DNA of 64,000 bases from Blautia liquoris. Its GTDB lineage: Bacteria; Bacillota; Clostridia; Lachnospirales; Lachnospiraceae. The translations under genes and the position numbers were made by a program. Shown piece after piece: positions 28,076 through 37,993 of the stretch. The notes below the pieces were generated by a model. That model searched no databases. It was not told where the DNA came from and was given only the letters and a program-made list of their open reading frames with translations. The stretch spans positions 2,790,001-2,854,000 of the forward strand of contig NZ_CP063304.1 in NCBI RefSeq assembly GCF_015159595.1, written 5' to 3'. Within the stretch, counting starts at the first letter, position 1; each line of letters begins with the position of its first letter.

Positions 28076-28438
28076 TCATTGTATAAATCCTAGAATTCCA
28101 TATCCTTTTCCCTTAGTAATCTCGCCCTTATTCTTCTTCAGCCATTTTCGTTCGTCCGGATATTGAAAGGATGCAAGGTTTGCGGCTCCCTGGTATGAGC
28201 GGATCCCATCCTTATCAAGCGTATGGTAGAAAAGAGTTCTCAAATCCGAGCATGCAAATGGAGCGGATTTTCCGATCCCAAAACTGCCTCCGGATTCTCC
28301 GCTTTTATTGGAAACGCCTGAAGATTTTACCAGATCATTCCACGGAGAGGGTTTCATCTCCATGGAACCGGTAAGGCCTGTCGTATTATAATCGCTGATT
28401 CGCAAAACCCTTATGCTGTCAGCTTGACACAATTTCAC
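28076..28438 (-). pseudogene. Fragment of a GHKL-type ATPase
   Basis: About 120 residues. ISDYNTTGLTGS looks like the first nucleotide-binding motif (DxGxG type) and GGSFGIGKSAPFACSDLR like the Gly-rich ATP lid of histidine-kinase/Hsp90/MORC ATPases. The frame opens only a few codons before this and ends in KGKGYGILGFIQ, so both ends are missing. ATPases of this kind occur in several defence-type genes, but the full protein is not here and its role is open. Confidence 0.4.
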
Positions 28439-28554
28439 TGCTTTTTTGAAAAATGTCTTCAGTATTTATTCATACCTGGATTCTTGCCAAAAAGGAGTTT
28501 TTTACCTGAGACACAACTTTTTTTACACTACTCATGAGATAATTTTGAATTTCC

Positions 28555-29100
28555 CTATGTAATAACAATGTCATCTATCCATTTATATAATTTATAACAC
28601 AACTTATCGCTTTCAGGTACAAAAGTACTCATGTCTTCTTCAAAATCAGAGTAGCTGTTGCGTTCGTGATATAAATGATATCCCTGTTCGGTTGAATTTA
28701 ACGTTATGAAAGAAATCCCAACTATTTTTTGTAACATGGCGATCCGTTTTTCACAATCATGCAATAGGTAATCACCCAAATATACTTTGGTTTTTTCACC
28801 TTTGTAAATGTTTATTCTTTGGTATTCCTTAGCGATTGCAAGATAGTTAATATTTACAGAGCCTCCCATTGGAACATAATAATCCACATTATTTACTCTT
28901 TCAATCTGATCCACTCTGCCAGTGCTGATATTATAATAGCCAATTATCATGTTTTCATTATCAGATAGCATAATATAAGTGACACCCTGATTATCATCAA
29001 GGGCATCACTCGATTTTAAAAAATTATCAATTACAATATTTCCACATGTAAACTTTGATATCAAAGTCTGATAGGCTTGTTCGTATTTTATAATTCTCAT
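28555..29100 (-). CDS. GNAT acetyltransferase, probable toxin
   Basis: 181 residues with the layout of GNAT toxins: TYIMLSDNENMIIGYYNIS as the central strands, then VNINYLAIAKEYQ and LGDYLLHDCEKRI for the acetyl-CoA-binding helix, and FITLNSTEQGYHLYHERNSY near the end. Such toxins acetylate aminoacyl-tRNA and block translation. Its start overlaps the stop of the upstream small gene (ATGA), which suits a toxin-antitoxin pair. Confidence 0.65.
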   Translation of the reverse strand: MRIIKYEQAYQTLISKFTCGNIVIDNFLKSSDALDDNQGVTYIMLSDNENMIIGYYNISTGRVDQIERVNNVDYYVPMGGSVNINYLAIAKEYQRINIYKGEKTKVYLGDYLLHDCEKRIAMLQKIVGISFITLNSTEQGYHLYHERNSYSDFEEDMSTFVPESDKLCYKLYKWIDDIVIT

Positions 29101-29330
29101 TTTTTCTTAGTTACCTTAATTTCAACCTTGTTGTCTTCAAGTATATCAAAGGAGAAATCATGAGATTCCATGAGCTTAATACGTTCAATATTTTCTTTTG
29201 ATGCAGATGTTCTTTTCAATGGTTTTGATGCCACAAATGGACTATTTGGTTTTATTGCATATGCATTCATATTTTCATCCTCCTCTTTGGTATTTTTAGT
29301 ATTTTTAGTGTTCTTATTTTCTTTACACAT
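29097..29330 (-). CDS. Small partner gene of the GNAT protein, probable antitoxin
   Basis: About 77 residues, highly charged, with repeats of KNTKNTK near the N-terminus and FSFDILEDNKVEIKVTKKK at the end. The ATG at 29330 (MCKENKN) has GAGG eight bases upstream; an ATG six bases earlier is too close to it. I do not recognise a DNA-binding domain. Role inferred from size, four-base overlap with the GNAT gene and order. Confidence 0.5.
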   Translation of the reverse strand: MCKENKNTKNTKNTKEEDENMNAYAIKPNSPFVASKPLKRTSASKENIERIKLMESHDFSFDILEDNKVEIKVTKKK

Positions 29331-29587
29331 ATTCATCACCTCAAATGTATTATAACAAGTTCGAAGTGCAAAATGTGTCAATCTGTGTACCTGTAGTTAC
29401 CTCTAATAATTTATTGATTCACGCTGTTCTATGTTTTATATTATACCCTTACCATGGATAAAAATCAAGTCAAACCATGATACAGGTTTGTGTCAAGTAA
29501 ATGTTGGCAACTTTCTCATTGTTTTTCTAAAATGATATTTTTATATTTTTTTGTTCACCAAATAAGCCTGCCATTCAGGTTCTTTTA

Positions 29588-30943
29588 TCAATATCCAAAT
29601 GCTTTTTTAAATGCTTTTCTTGATGCGGTCTGCATTGCTTCAAACAGTGGCATATGATGGTTAAATCGATCCGCATATGGATTTCCTTTTCCATCCTTCT
29701 TTGGAGCTTTTGCCGCGCTTAATGTTTCTACAATTTCCTGCAACTGCAGCGTAAATATAAGCCCATCTGTATAACGATCTATGGTTTCTACTAGCTCCTT
29801 GTTCTCTTTTCGATATAGGGCTTTTGCAAGGTTATTGGCTCCTTTTGCTGACCAGCGCATCCTCCGGTGTTTCATCCGCAACGTGATCACAGTACAGTTC
29901 TGACTTTCCTGTATCCCCATACCCTTATACACAATACCTTCTTCCGGTTCTGGGATTGTAATCCCCCTCTTGTTATATGGCAGCAGACCTTCTTTGTTAT
30001 TACTCAGATATTGATATAGCTCCCTTGCCTTTTTGCTTGATTTATCTGCTACTTCCGGGCTCTCGATACTTGTTGCATAGGTCTGAATATACTCCAGCAT
30101 CTCATCCATTTTTCTTTCATCAAACAAACTTCTGATATCGTTCTGTGCTTTTTTATCTCTGATCTTTCTTAGGATTTCCTGATAAATATGGTATCTGTCC
30201 AGCTGAAAAATTGTTTCGGGGTCATAGGGCTCTTTGATCCAGCTTCCACCATCTCCGTTTAATATTCTCTGTCCAATTTCATCTGCATCGTATTTTTTTC
30301 GAATACAGGCTTCTCTTTTGGCATGAAACTCGGTACTGTTTTCCATTCCTGCAAGCATTGTTTTCCCCACCAACGTACTCCGTTTCTGCTTCTCTTTTTC
30401 AGCATCCCAGCCTTCATACATCGTAAATACCTTCATTTCCTGCTTTTTCATCTTCTTATGCTTTTCATTTTGCATATGGAGCTATATCCCATCCATTTCT
30501 TCAAAAAGAACCGGGATGCTTTTTTGTCCTTCCGTCTGGTCTGCATCCATCTGCTTTACCGCATGACGTTCCTCTTCGTCAATACGTTCTCCCAGACGCT
30601 GCATGATGTTCCAGACTCCACCTGCACTGATATTCTGTCCGCAGATGCTGCTTATGATCTCAGAGGTCACACGGTATGGGGATTCCGTTACTGTAAGTGC
30701 TATCTTCTCGGCATGGTTCTTAGAAATCAATCCTATTTTATCCATATGCATCGATTTATCCAGTAGAAATACGTGTGTGGCCTGCCCATCTTCGTTTACT
30801 GTACGGTATATTTTCCTTGAATACTCAACCGTGCCATATACTGTTTTGATAGAGGTCTGTCGGCTTCCTTTGTCCCGGTAAACAGCTTTGTCCCTCGACT
30901 CTGCCAGCTGTTTGTCATATGATTCCAATAGGATTTTGGTCAT
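29588..30943 (-). pseudogene. ISLre2-family transposase with one amber stop
   Basis: Two in-frame parts make one transposase of about 450 residues. The first ends SIPVLFEEMDGI, then TAG (30482-30484), then LHMQNEKHKKMKKQEMKVFTMYEGW continues in the same frame. Family members have Trp at this place, so TGG to TAG is the simple explanation. The rest appears intact up to the stop at 29588 (DRYHIYQEILRKI, RMKHRRMRWSAKGANNLAK). Inactive unless the stop is read through. Confidence 0.85.
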
Positions 30944-31072
30944 TTCCCTGCCTATCTATTTTGAACTGCTCCCCGTCAAGTAGACAATTGAAAAAATATA
31001 AATTTTTTCTGCCAATAGACAGCCTCTTTTAGAAAATATTGTGTTTTTCTCTGATTTTCCACAGTTTTCTCA

Positions 31073-31101
31073 TTGCCTGTATTTTTTTTTCGTTATATAA
31101 T
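31073..31101 (+). promoter_or_regulatory. Promoter of the AraC-type regulator gene
   Basis: TTGCCT (31073-31078), 17 bases, TATAAT (31096-31101), about 50 bases before the GTG start at 31154. Confidence 0.55.
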
Positions 31102-31153
31102 AAATACATGAATTTTTGCCCTTCAAATAACTTTTCAGAAAAGGAGTATTATT

Positions 31154-32668
31154 GTGTACATTATTCTTGCTGTATCAAAAAATTCAACTTTTTCAGAAAA
31201 TATACGTTCTGCTTTCCAGCATGAACAGGTTACAGTCGACACATTGAAGGACTATAATGAATTTGTGGATTATCTTCCTCAGAATATCCCAGCTCTTATC
31301 ATTACTGACTGTAGTACCAACAGCATTAAAAACTTCCGATTAATGTCTGCTTATCTATCTGCACGATACCACTGCGGATTTGCTTTTACAGGTACACCAA
31401 AACAGCTTCATCCGTTTCATAACCATCTGCAACAGATCGGATGCACCGCACTGTATATTGAAAAATCGGAAATAAACTCTACCAGAAAACTGATAGACTA
31501 TTTTCACTTATATAAAACCACAGAAAATAGCATTTCTTCCGATGATTTATTTTCCGAAAACAATACGAAAGATTTTGAGGCGCTTCTTTTAGATAAATCA
31601 GCCTCTTCTTTCACTTTTAAAAAATATCAATCTATTTTCCCGTTGTTTCAATTCTTTTCATGTGTTGTACAATTGGATTCCCCCTATAAAGCCGACAAAT
31701 ATATTTTTAAACTTTGGAGTATAACAAAAAACTTTTTAATAATGAAATACTCTGATAAAAAGGTGCTGATTCTTTTTTGGACATACATAGACCAATTTCA
31801 AAATCTGATTAGTCTGCGCGAAACACTCATTCACCGCTGTCAGACCAAACAATATCGTGATGTATGGATAGGTTGTATCCACACCGGATTATATGGTGCA
31901 TATAAATCTTTTCTTGAAGCAAAAGAAACATACTATATTGATTATTTATATCATCCGGCCATTTCATTCGACGAAATCAGTTCCAGTGTAAAATCTGCCT
32001 CTAAACCTATCCGCCTTGTTGAAATCGAACGGCAGATCCGTTCTACTCTGGAATACAGAAACGGAGACGGTATTTTAAAATTAACGCACGACTGGTTTGA
32101 TGAATGTCAAAAAATGAACTATACCCTTGAAAACATACAAATGGATCTGCTTAATCTCTACAGCAGTATCAAATATGTTATTTTTGATATGTATACTCTA
32201 CATGCAACACGTATAAAGAACGGATGGGAGGTTTACGAACTCTTTCATATTCATAGCGTTGATGAATTAAAAGAATGGTTTTTTGACTGGTTAAACTACA
32301 CCTTGAATAATATACAAGTAAAAAAAGGACAGGGATTCCAAATAGAAGACGTTCTTGAATTTATTAATCATCACTTGTTAGAAAAAATCACATTGGAAAG
32401 CACAGCGGGTTTTTTTGGTTATAACACATCTTACTTTAGTACAATGTTTAAAAAAGAAACTCAGGAAACTTTTATTTCCTATGTATCAAGACATAAAATG
32501 CAAAAAGCCTTTGAACTTCTTCAGAACGGCAGAAAGGTTGCAGAAGTAGCCGCGCTCCTTGGCTACAGTGACTTAAAATATTTCCGAACGCTATTCAAAC
32601 AGCAATTCCATATTTCTCCCTCTTCCGTCCACCGTTTGGATTCTAAACAAGAAAACAATACACGCTGA
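31154..32668 (+). CDS. AraC-family regulator with a degenerate receiver-like N-terminus
   Basis: 504 residues. GTG start with AAGGAG eight bases upstream. The last 100 residues form the double helix-turn-helix (LESTAGFFGYNTSYFSTMFKKETQ, then VAEVAALLGYSDLKYFRTLFKQQF). The first 120 have the strand-helix rhythm of a response-regulator receiver with Asp in IITDCS, but the acidic pocket and Lys are not kept. It converges on the operon at 33084-37797, whose promoter region has a perfect dyad at 37869-37896. It probably controls that operon. Confidence 0.8.
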   Translation: MYIILAVSKNSTFSENIRSAFQHEQVTVDTLKDYNEFVDYLPQNIPALIITDCSTNSIKNFRLMSAYLSARYHCGFAFTGTPKQLHPFHNHLQQIGCTALYIEKSEINSTRKLIDYFHLYKTTENSISSDDLFSENNTKDFEALLLDKSASSFTFKKYQSIFPLFQFFSCVVQLDSPYKADKYIFKLWSITKNFLIMKYSDKKVLILFWTYIDQFQNLISLRETLIHRCQTKQYRDVWIGCIHTGLYGAYKSFLEAKETYYIDYLYHPAISFDEISSSVKSASKPIRLVEIERQIRSTLEYRNGDGILKLTHDWFDECQKMNYTLENIQMDLLNLYSSIKYVIFDMYTLHATRIKNGWEVYELFHIHSVDELKEWFFDWLNYTLNNIQVKKGQGFQIEDVLEFINHHLLEKITLESTAGFFGYNTSYFSTMFKKETQETFISYVSRHKMQKAFELLQNGRKVAEVAALLGYSDLKYFRTLFKQQFHISPSSVHRLDSKQENNTR

Positions 32669-32671
32669 AGC

Positions 32672-32724
32672 AGAAAACACCAGAAGTACCTTCCGTTTAC
32701 TCCTGATGTTTTCTGTTATTTCTT
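32672..32724 (+). terminator. Terminator after the AraC-type gene
   Basis: AGAAAACA and TGTTTTCT form the outer stem, with AGTA and TACT pairing inside, followed by TTATTTCTTT. Confidence 0.6.
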
Positions 32725-32750
32725 TGTCTATTACCAATACCTTTATTCAC

Positions 32751-33043
32751 TTATAGTTCTCTAATTTTTATTCTGCATAACTCATCATTAAAAACAGAAA
32801 ACTTTAGATTTGTAATTTTCCCTTTTACATCTACCTCCACATTTATTCCGTTCTTTTTGCCTGAATTTCACCACATACCTCTCCACTTTTTCCAACAATC
32901 AATACTTTTTTTGTTACTCTTATTACTATTTTTCCGGCATGCATAACATAATCTTCTTTCGTCTCTCTGACCTCAGCTTCGATTACGTTCTTTCTAAGTT
33001 GAAAACACGGCTTATTAGTATTATATCCCTGAAAATGTGTAAT
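32751..33043 (-). pseudogene. Frameshifted fragment after the ADP-ribosylglycohydrolase gene
   Basis: The minus strand reads FQGYNTNKPCFQLRKN, VIEAEVRETKEDYVMHAGK and VIRVTKKVLIVGKSGEVCG in one frame. After a shift near 32845 it goes on as NVEVDVKGKITNLKFSVFND to a stop at 32751. It looks like the beta-rich tail of an enzyme. It lies about 40 bases after the stop of the gene at 33084, so it may be a decayed next gene of that operon. Family not recognised. Confidence 0.4.
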
Positions 33044-33083
33044 TCATGTTTTCTTCCTCTTCATTTCAATTATTACACAATTT

Positions 33084-34625
33084 TCAGATTCTCGGCATAC
33101 TAATCACTTTTCCACCTTTTATCTTCCGCTCCCATTCAACCGGAACCACTGTTCCTGATTCACTTAACAATACAAAAGGCACTGTCATTACGTGACTGTT
33201 CTTATTTTCTTCAAAACGTATTTCTGCTATAAAATAGTGGATATTTGTCTCTATATTTTCAGTACTGATTTCAAACTCAATTGATTTCATTCCTGAACCC
33301 ATATGTGCCATTGTTAGAAATACAGCCTGCTCATTTGAAGGCATTACCTGATACCCATCTCTGGTATACAAATATACTTTCACTCTGTCCGAATTTATAG
33401 ATTTTGAATTGTTTGACAAGATAATTCTGATTTTTTTTGACTCATCCTTTTTCAAAACAGGATCTCCACAATAATCAAGCCTTACTGTCAAATATGGAAA
33501 CTCGTATTTGACCACGTCTAAATCCTTGTAAATATTTGCGAAATATGATGGTGCCATAAAATCTTCTGCCTTTGCATCCAGTCCAAACTCACTCATAGCT
33601 ACATTATGTATCTTTTCTACCCGTTCTGCCAATTCATCAATCGTATGCGGTATCTTTTTTTCCAATCTGAACGGATCAAGGCTAACTGTTACGATTGCAT
33701 TCCCGATTGGTTTCAGCCATTTTTCATCCATACAGTCCGTACCATACATAATTCCGAACATTGACGCGATTGTTCCCGCTGTACAGTCTGTATCCTCACC
33801 ATAGTGAACTGCCGTACAGATAGATTTATCAAAATCTCCTTTTCCATATAACAAGGAAAATACAATAATCATGATGTTAGATGGAACATCCCATCCCATT
33901 TTTCCCTGATCATATCCTTTTTCCGCATCTTCGACCGCAATTCCGTGCCACTCCAAATGTCCGACATAATCTTTCATTATCATTTCTCTAGAATCTTTCC
34001 AGCTGATACCTTTATCATAAGCCTCGATTGCCTCACGGATACAACAATACAAATCACATTTCTCCGGAATATATGACAGTCCGATTTCTATCAGCCTTCG
34101 TATATCCGTTTCATAAAAAGCAGCACTCTCCATGGCAGCAATAAACACCTCAGCATATACGCCTTCTCCGTTTCCATGGTCTACAACTGCATCCTCATAA
34201 GCATATTTAGCTGCTAATTCCGGATATCCAGGGAATATGCATGCCCAAATTTCCGAACGTATATAAGAACCACAACTGTCTTTAAATTCATTATTAAATG
34301 TTCCTGTAACCGGGGGTTGTAATCCTGCACGTAAATTTGTCTTAGCAGTCCCATATTCTGCATGCGTAAATATCATAAATTCATTAAAGTATTCGCCAAG
34401 AATTTTTGCATCAATATGCAGTCCCTTATCTTCCAATGCAATAAGCCAAAGAATCTGTATATCCAAATCATCATTTGCCAGCGGTTTCCCTTTGCTTTCA
34501 TGTGTGTAATATGTCACATCATTTGCTGCACGCTCCCATTCCATAGGCATACCAAGTGTTCCTCCAACATTCTTGCCCAACCAGCATCCCTGAAGTTTTT
34601 TTCTATATAACTCTCTATCCATCAT
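33084..34625 (-). CDS. ADP-ribosylglycohydrolase-family protein in an ABC sugar operon
   Basis: 513 residues. The N-terminal 340 form the all-helical ADP-ribosylglycohydrolase fold: GCWLGKNVGGTLGMP at the start, LANDDLDIQILWL for the first metal ligands, and HYGEDTDCTAGTIASMFG for the second set. The C-terminal 140 residues are beta-rich. It is the last intact gene after a binding protein and two permeases, so its substrate is probably an imported N- or O-glycoside rather than a modified protein. That is inference from position. Confidence 0.85.
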   Translation of the reverse strand: MMDRELYRKKLQGCWLGKNVGGTLGMPMEWERAANDVTYYTHESKGKPLANDDLDIQILWLIALEDKGLHIDAKILGEYFNEFMIFTHAEYGTAKTNLRAGLQPPVTGTFNNEFKDSCGSYIRSEIWACIFPGYPELAAKYAYEDAVVDHGNGEGVYAEVFIAAMESAAFYETDIRRLIEIGLSYIPEKCDLYCCIREAIEAYDKGISWKDSREMIMKDYVGHLEWHGIAVEDAEKGYDQGKMGWDVPSNIMIIVFSLLYGKGDFDKSICTAVHYGEDTDCTAGTIASMFGIMYGTDCMDEKWLKPIGNAIVTVSLDPFRLEKKIPHTIDELAERVEKIHNVAMSEFGLDAKAEDFMAPSYFANIYKDLDVVKYEFPYLTVRLDYCGDPVLKKDESKKIRIILSNNSKSINSDRVKVYLYTRDGYQVMPSNEQAVFLTMAHMGSGMKSIEFEISTENIETNIHYFIAEIRFEENKNSHVMTVPFVLLSESGTVVPVEWERKIKGGKVISMPRI

Positions 34626-34654
34626 CCTTTTATCTCTCCTATTACTCTAAGTTT

Positions 34655-35443
34655 TTATTCTTTTACAGCTCCGTCATTCATTCCTGATGTCACAAATTTC
34701 TGCAGAATAAAATAGACAATCATTACCGGAATGATGATAATAAACAGTGACGCAAACAATTTACCTGTATTTCCTCCATACATCTGTTGAAACTTAGTCG
34801 GAATAACAGTTATTGTCATCATTGACTCTTCTCTCAGCATAATAGATGCAAATAAATATTCATTCCAACTAGACAAAAAAGTCCAGATAACGGCCATCAT
34901 AATAGACGGTCTGCACATAGGAACTGCAATTTTCCACAATGCTTTGAATGTAGAGCATCCGTCTATCAGTGCCGCCTCTAAAACAGTATTTGGTAGTGCA
35001 TCAAAACCATTTTTAACTGTAAGCAGATTAAACGGTGCAATTAACACAACATAAGGTCCTACCAATGAAATATAAGTATTTAATATTCCCAGCTTGGAAC
35101 TGATCTGAAAAACCGGAACCATAATCGCCGCTGCAGGAAGAAGTAATGCAGATAATAAGAAAACATAAATAAAATTTTTTCCTGGAAACTGTAGTTTCGA
35201 AAGTGCAAATCCTGCCAGAATATCCATAAACACAACCATCACAACAACAATGACTGTAACAAAAATACTATTTTTGAAATACATTTCTATATGATAATTG
35301 GTCAATACGTCAATATAATTTTTTATGCCGCCCCCTTTTAAAGATCCATAAATCAAAATCAAAATCGGAATCAGTATAATGGCGATTAACAGCAGAGTGA
35401 TAAGATAGGTTACTATTTTTTTCATTGCCTCTGTTTTTTTCAT
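34655..35443 (-). CDS. ABC sugar permease, MalG type
   Basis: 262 residues with six membrane helices and the EAA loop EAALIDGCS followed by PMCRPS. Ends with DGAVKE. 15 bases after its partner gene. Belongs to the importer with 35459-36340 and 36454-37797. Confidence 0.88.
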   Translation of the reverse strand: MKKTEAMKKIVTYLITLLLIAIILIPILILIYGSLKGGGIKNYIDVLTNYHIEMYFKNSIFVTVIVVVMVVFMDILAGFALSKLQFPGKNFIYVFLLSALLLPAAAIMVPVFQISSKLGILNTYISLVGPYVVLIAPFNLLTVKNGFDALPNTVLEAALIDGCSTFKALWKIAVPMCRPSIMMAVIWTFLSSWNEYLFASIMLREESMMTITVIPTKFQQMYGGNTGKLFASLFIIIIPVMIVYFILQKFVTSGMNDGAVKE

Positions 35444-35458
35444 TTTTACTTATCCCTC

Positions 35459-36340
35459 CTAATAAAGTGTTTTTGAGTTATACATACGAAGCTGTATAAT
35501 CGTGATAATCATAGCAATGATAAACATGACAACTGCTATTGCACTCGCATACCCCTGTCGATATGTCCCGAATGAAGCCTGATACATGTATGATGCAAAT
35601 GTCTGGGTAGAATTTGCAGGTCCTCCAGCTGTCATAACCGCAACCAGATCATACTGCTTTAACGCTCCTATTACTCCAATAATTGTCAGATTATATGTTG
35701 TTCCGCGGACTAATGGTATTGTAATACTCTTCAATATCTGAAATCCACTTGCACCATCAATCTTAGCCGCCTCATACATATCATTTGAAATTCCCATCAT
35801 CGCCCCATAATAGAGTGTTACAGAATATCCTGTCCACTGCCAGATATTGATAATAATAATCACAAAAAATGCGGTCTTCGGATCTGACAGCCATGCCCCT
35901 GCAAGAAAGTCCAAACCTACAGCTTTAAAAAATGAATTCAAATAGCCTACATTAGGATCCATAATACGGAAAAATATCTGACCAATAATAACGGATGAAA
36001 GAACTGCCGGCATGAAGACAATTGCCTTAGCTATGTCTCTTCCAAAAAACTTCTTTCGAAACAGATTTGCAATCAAAAGCCCGAGAACACATTGAACACC
36101 AACTGTAAAGACTGCAAATAAGGCAAAATTCTTCAATACTGTTTTAAAAATAGGATCACGGAAAAGCTCAATATAATTCTGCAGTCCAATAAATGTTTTT
36201 TCGACCTCAATTCCATTCCAATCATGGAAACTATTCTGTATGTTATAAATAATCGGATAGACCATAAAAACAAATACAAACACGCACAGTGGTATCACAA
36301 ACAAATAACCTAGTTTTTTACTATTTCTATAGTTAATCAT
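35459..36340 (-). CDS. ABC sugar permease, MalF type
   Basis: About 293 residues with six membrane helices and the EAA loop EAAKIDGAS followed by PLVRGT. I use the ATG at 36340 (MINYRNSKK), because AAGAGGTGAG lies right before it; the frame continues 20 codons upstream into the gap without a ribosome site. Second gene of the operon. Confidence 0.88.
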   Translation of the reverse strand: MINYRNSKKLGYLFVIPLCVFVFVFMVYPIIYNIQNSFHDWNGIEVEKTFIGLQNYIELFRDPIFKTVLKNFALFAVFTVGVQCVLGLLIANLFRKKFFGRDIAKAIVFMPAVLSSVIIGQIFFRIMDPNVGYLNSFFKAVGLDFLAGAWLSDPKTAFFVIIIINIWQWTGYSVTLYYGAMMGISNDMYEAAKIDGASGFQILKSITIPLVRGTTYNLTIIGVIGALKQYDLVAVMTAGGPANSTQTFASYMYQASFGTYRQGYASAIAVVMFIIAMIITIIQLRMYNSKTLY

Positions 36341-36453
36341 AAATCTCACCTCTTGTTTTTTATAATCTTTCGGGAAGAATAAAGAGATCCCCGAAAACAA
36401 GTCTTTCCTGCTTTCCTGACCTCTTCACAATTTTCAAAATTTAAATTTCAGAA

Positions 36454-37797
36454 CTATTTTAACGCTTCACAAGCAGTATCCATTGCCAAAGTAGCCTCTT
36501 CAGGTGTAGTTCCGCCTGTTGCCAATAATTGTAGATTATCATACAGTGCGTCACCCATTTCCGGATAGAGTGCTTCTCTGAATCCCACTGTGTTACCACT
36601 TGCAATGATAGCTACAATGGCATCATATGCTTTTTGATATGCCTCTGTTGTTTCCGTTGTCATAGCCGGAGCATCTTTTAGAACACTGAAAAATCCCAGA
36701 CCATCTACTACTGACTGCTGCATATCGTCACACATCCACTTTACAAACTCCCACGCAGCATCTTTCACTTCACTGGAGCCACTGATTGCCCATGATACAT
36801 CAGGTGCTGTAATTGCCATACTGTCTTTTCCTTCTATTGCAGGAAGTGCAGATACTCCGATATCACGTGCTGCATAAGTTTCATAAAAGCTGTTGTTACT
36901 GTTCAATGACCCCAAATCCCATGAACCATTGAAAATCATCGGTACAACGCCCTCACCATTATCATCTTTCCACAGAGAATATCCTTCATTATAAAGTGGT
37001 GTTGTTGTTGCTCCATCCTGCACAATACCATCTGTATATAATTTCTGATAATATTCAAATGCTTTAATTACATCTTCCTGATTCCATTCTTCCTCTAATG
37101 TAAACACCTTATTGCAGACATCCTTATTCAGGCTTGCCAGAAGTGTGATAAACATATCATAATTCTGCCATGTATCTTGTCCGCCGAATTCCAATGGAAT
37201 ACTTCCATTCTCTCTTAATGTCTTTGTTGCATCTTCTAGCTCATCCCATGTAGTTGGCATAGACTCCACACCGCCGGCCTTCAGCTGCTCACCTGCATAC
37301 CAAACTGTGCCTGCTACCGACATCGCACTTGGGAATGCATACGTCTCATCTCCTGACATTCTGATATTTGTAAATGCATCAGGAGCAAATTTGTCTAACC
37401 AATTTTCTCCCCATTCTTCCTCTGCGTATGGTGCTAGCGGTTCCAACTGACTCTTGAATTGCTCCAGCGTTGCCCCCGCTGCAATACCAATAACATCTGG
37501 CGCTGTTCCTGCTGGAAAATCAACTTTTAATTGATTATAATGATCTTCCTGACGTGTCAAAATAATTTCTACATCAATATTCGGATGGCTCTTCTCGAAC
37601 TCTTCCTCGATAGCCTTTTCGATATCATCATCTTCACTGAAACCTTTATAATTTCCTAACGCATACTGCCATGACTGTACCTTTAATTTAACTTTTTCAC
37701 CTTCTGCTGATTTTTCCTCTTTTGATGTCCCGCTTCCACATCCAACAAGTGATGCGGTCATGCACAGAACCAATGCCAATGCCATCTGCTTTTTCAT
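36454..37797 (-). CDS. Sugar-binding lipoprotein (family 1 SBP)
   Basis: 447 residues. Signal peptide with lipobox LVGC (Cys20) and a Ser/Gly/Lys-rich linker, then a family 1 binding-protein body (QSWQYALGN, KSHPNIDVEIIL). First gene of the ADP-ribosylglycohydrolase operon, preceded by AGGAGG. The sugar is unknown. Confidence 0.9.
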   Translation of the reverse strand: MKKQMALALVLCMTASLVGCGSGTSKEEKSAEGEKVKLKVQSWQYALGNYKGFSEDDDIEKAIEEEFEKSHPNIDVEIILTRQEDHYNQLKVDFPAGTAPDVIGIAAGATLEQFKSQLEPLAPYAEEEWGENWLDKFAPDAFTNIRMSGDETYAFPSAMSVAGTVWYAGEQLKAGGVESMPTTWDELEDATKTLRENGSIPLEFGGQDTWQNYDMFITLLASLNKDVCNKVFTLEEEWNQEDVIKAFEYYQKLYTDGIVQDGATTTPLYNEGYSLWKDDNGEGVVPMIFNGSWDLGSLNSNNSFYETYAARDIGVSALPAIEGKDSMAITAPDVSWAISGSSEVKDAAWEFVKWMCDDMQQSVVDGLGFFSVLKDAPAMTTETTEAYQKAYDAIVAIIASGNTVGFREALYPEMGDALYDNLQLLATGGTTPEEATLAMDTACEALK

Positions 37798-37868
37798 ACA
37801 ATATTCCTCCTTGAGACTCGAATTGATTAAGTTGTGAAATCACTTTATTTTCCGGATTTGTTATTAAA

Positions 37869-37896
37869 CATATTACTCTCTTTTACAAGTAATATG
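37869..37896. promoter_or_regulatory. Perfect dyad upstream of the binding-protein gene
   Basis: CATATTACT and AGTAATATG, 9-base arms with 10 bases between (one helical turn from centre to centre). Lies about 75 bases before the gene at 36454-37797. A likely binding site for a dimeric regulator; the AraC-type protein at 31154 is the nearest candidate. Confidence 0.5.
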
Positions 37897-37993
37897 AAGA
37901 GTTTATTTCTTGTTTTTATAGGGGGTTTTTTTTGGGTCCAACACTTATTCTTCGTTTTTCTTTTTATGAACTGTTATTCAGCCAATTAGTAAC

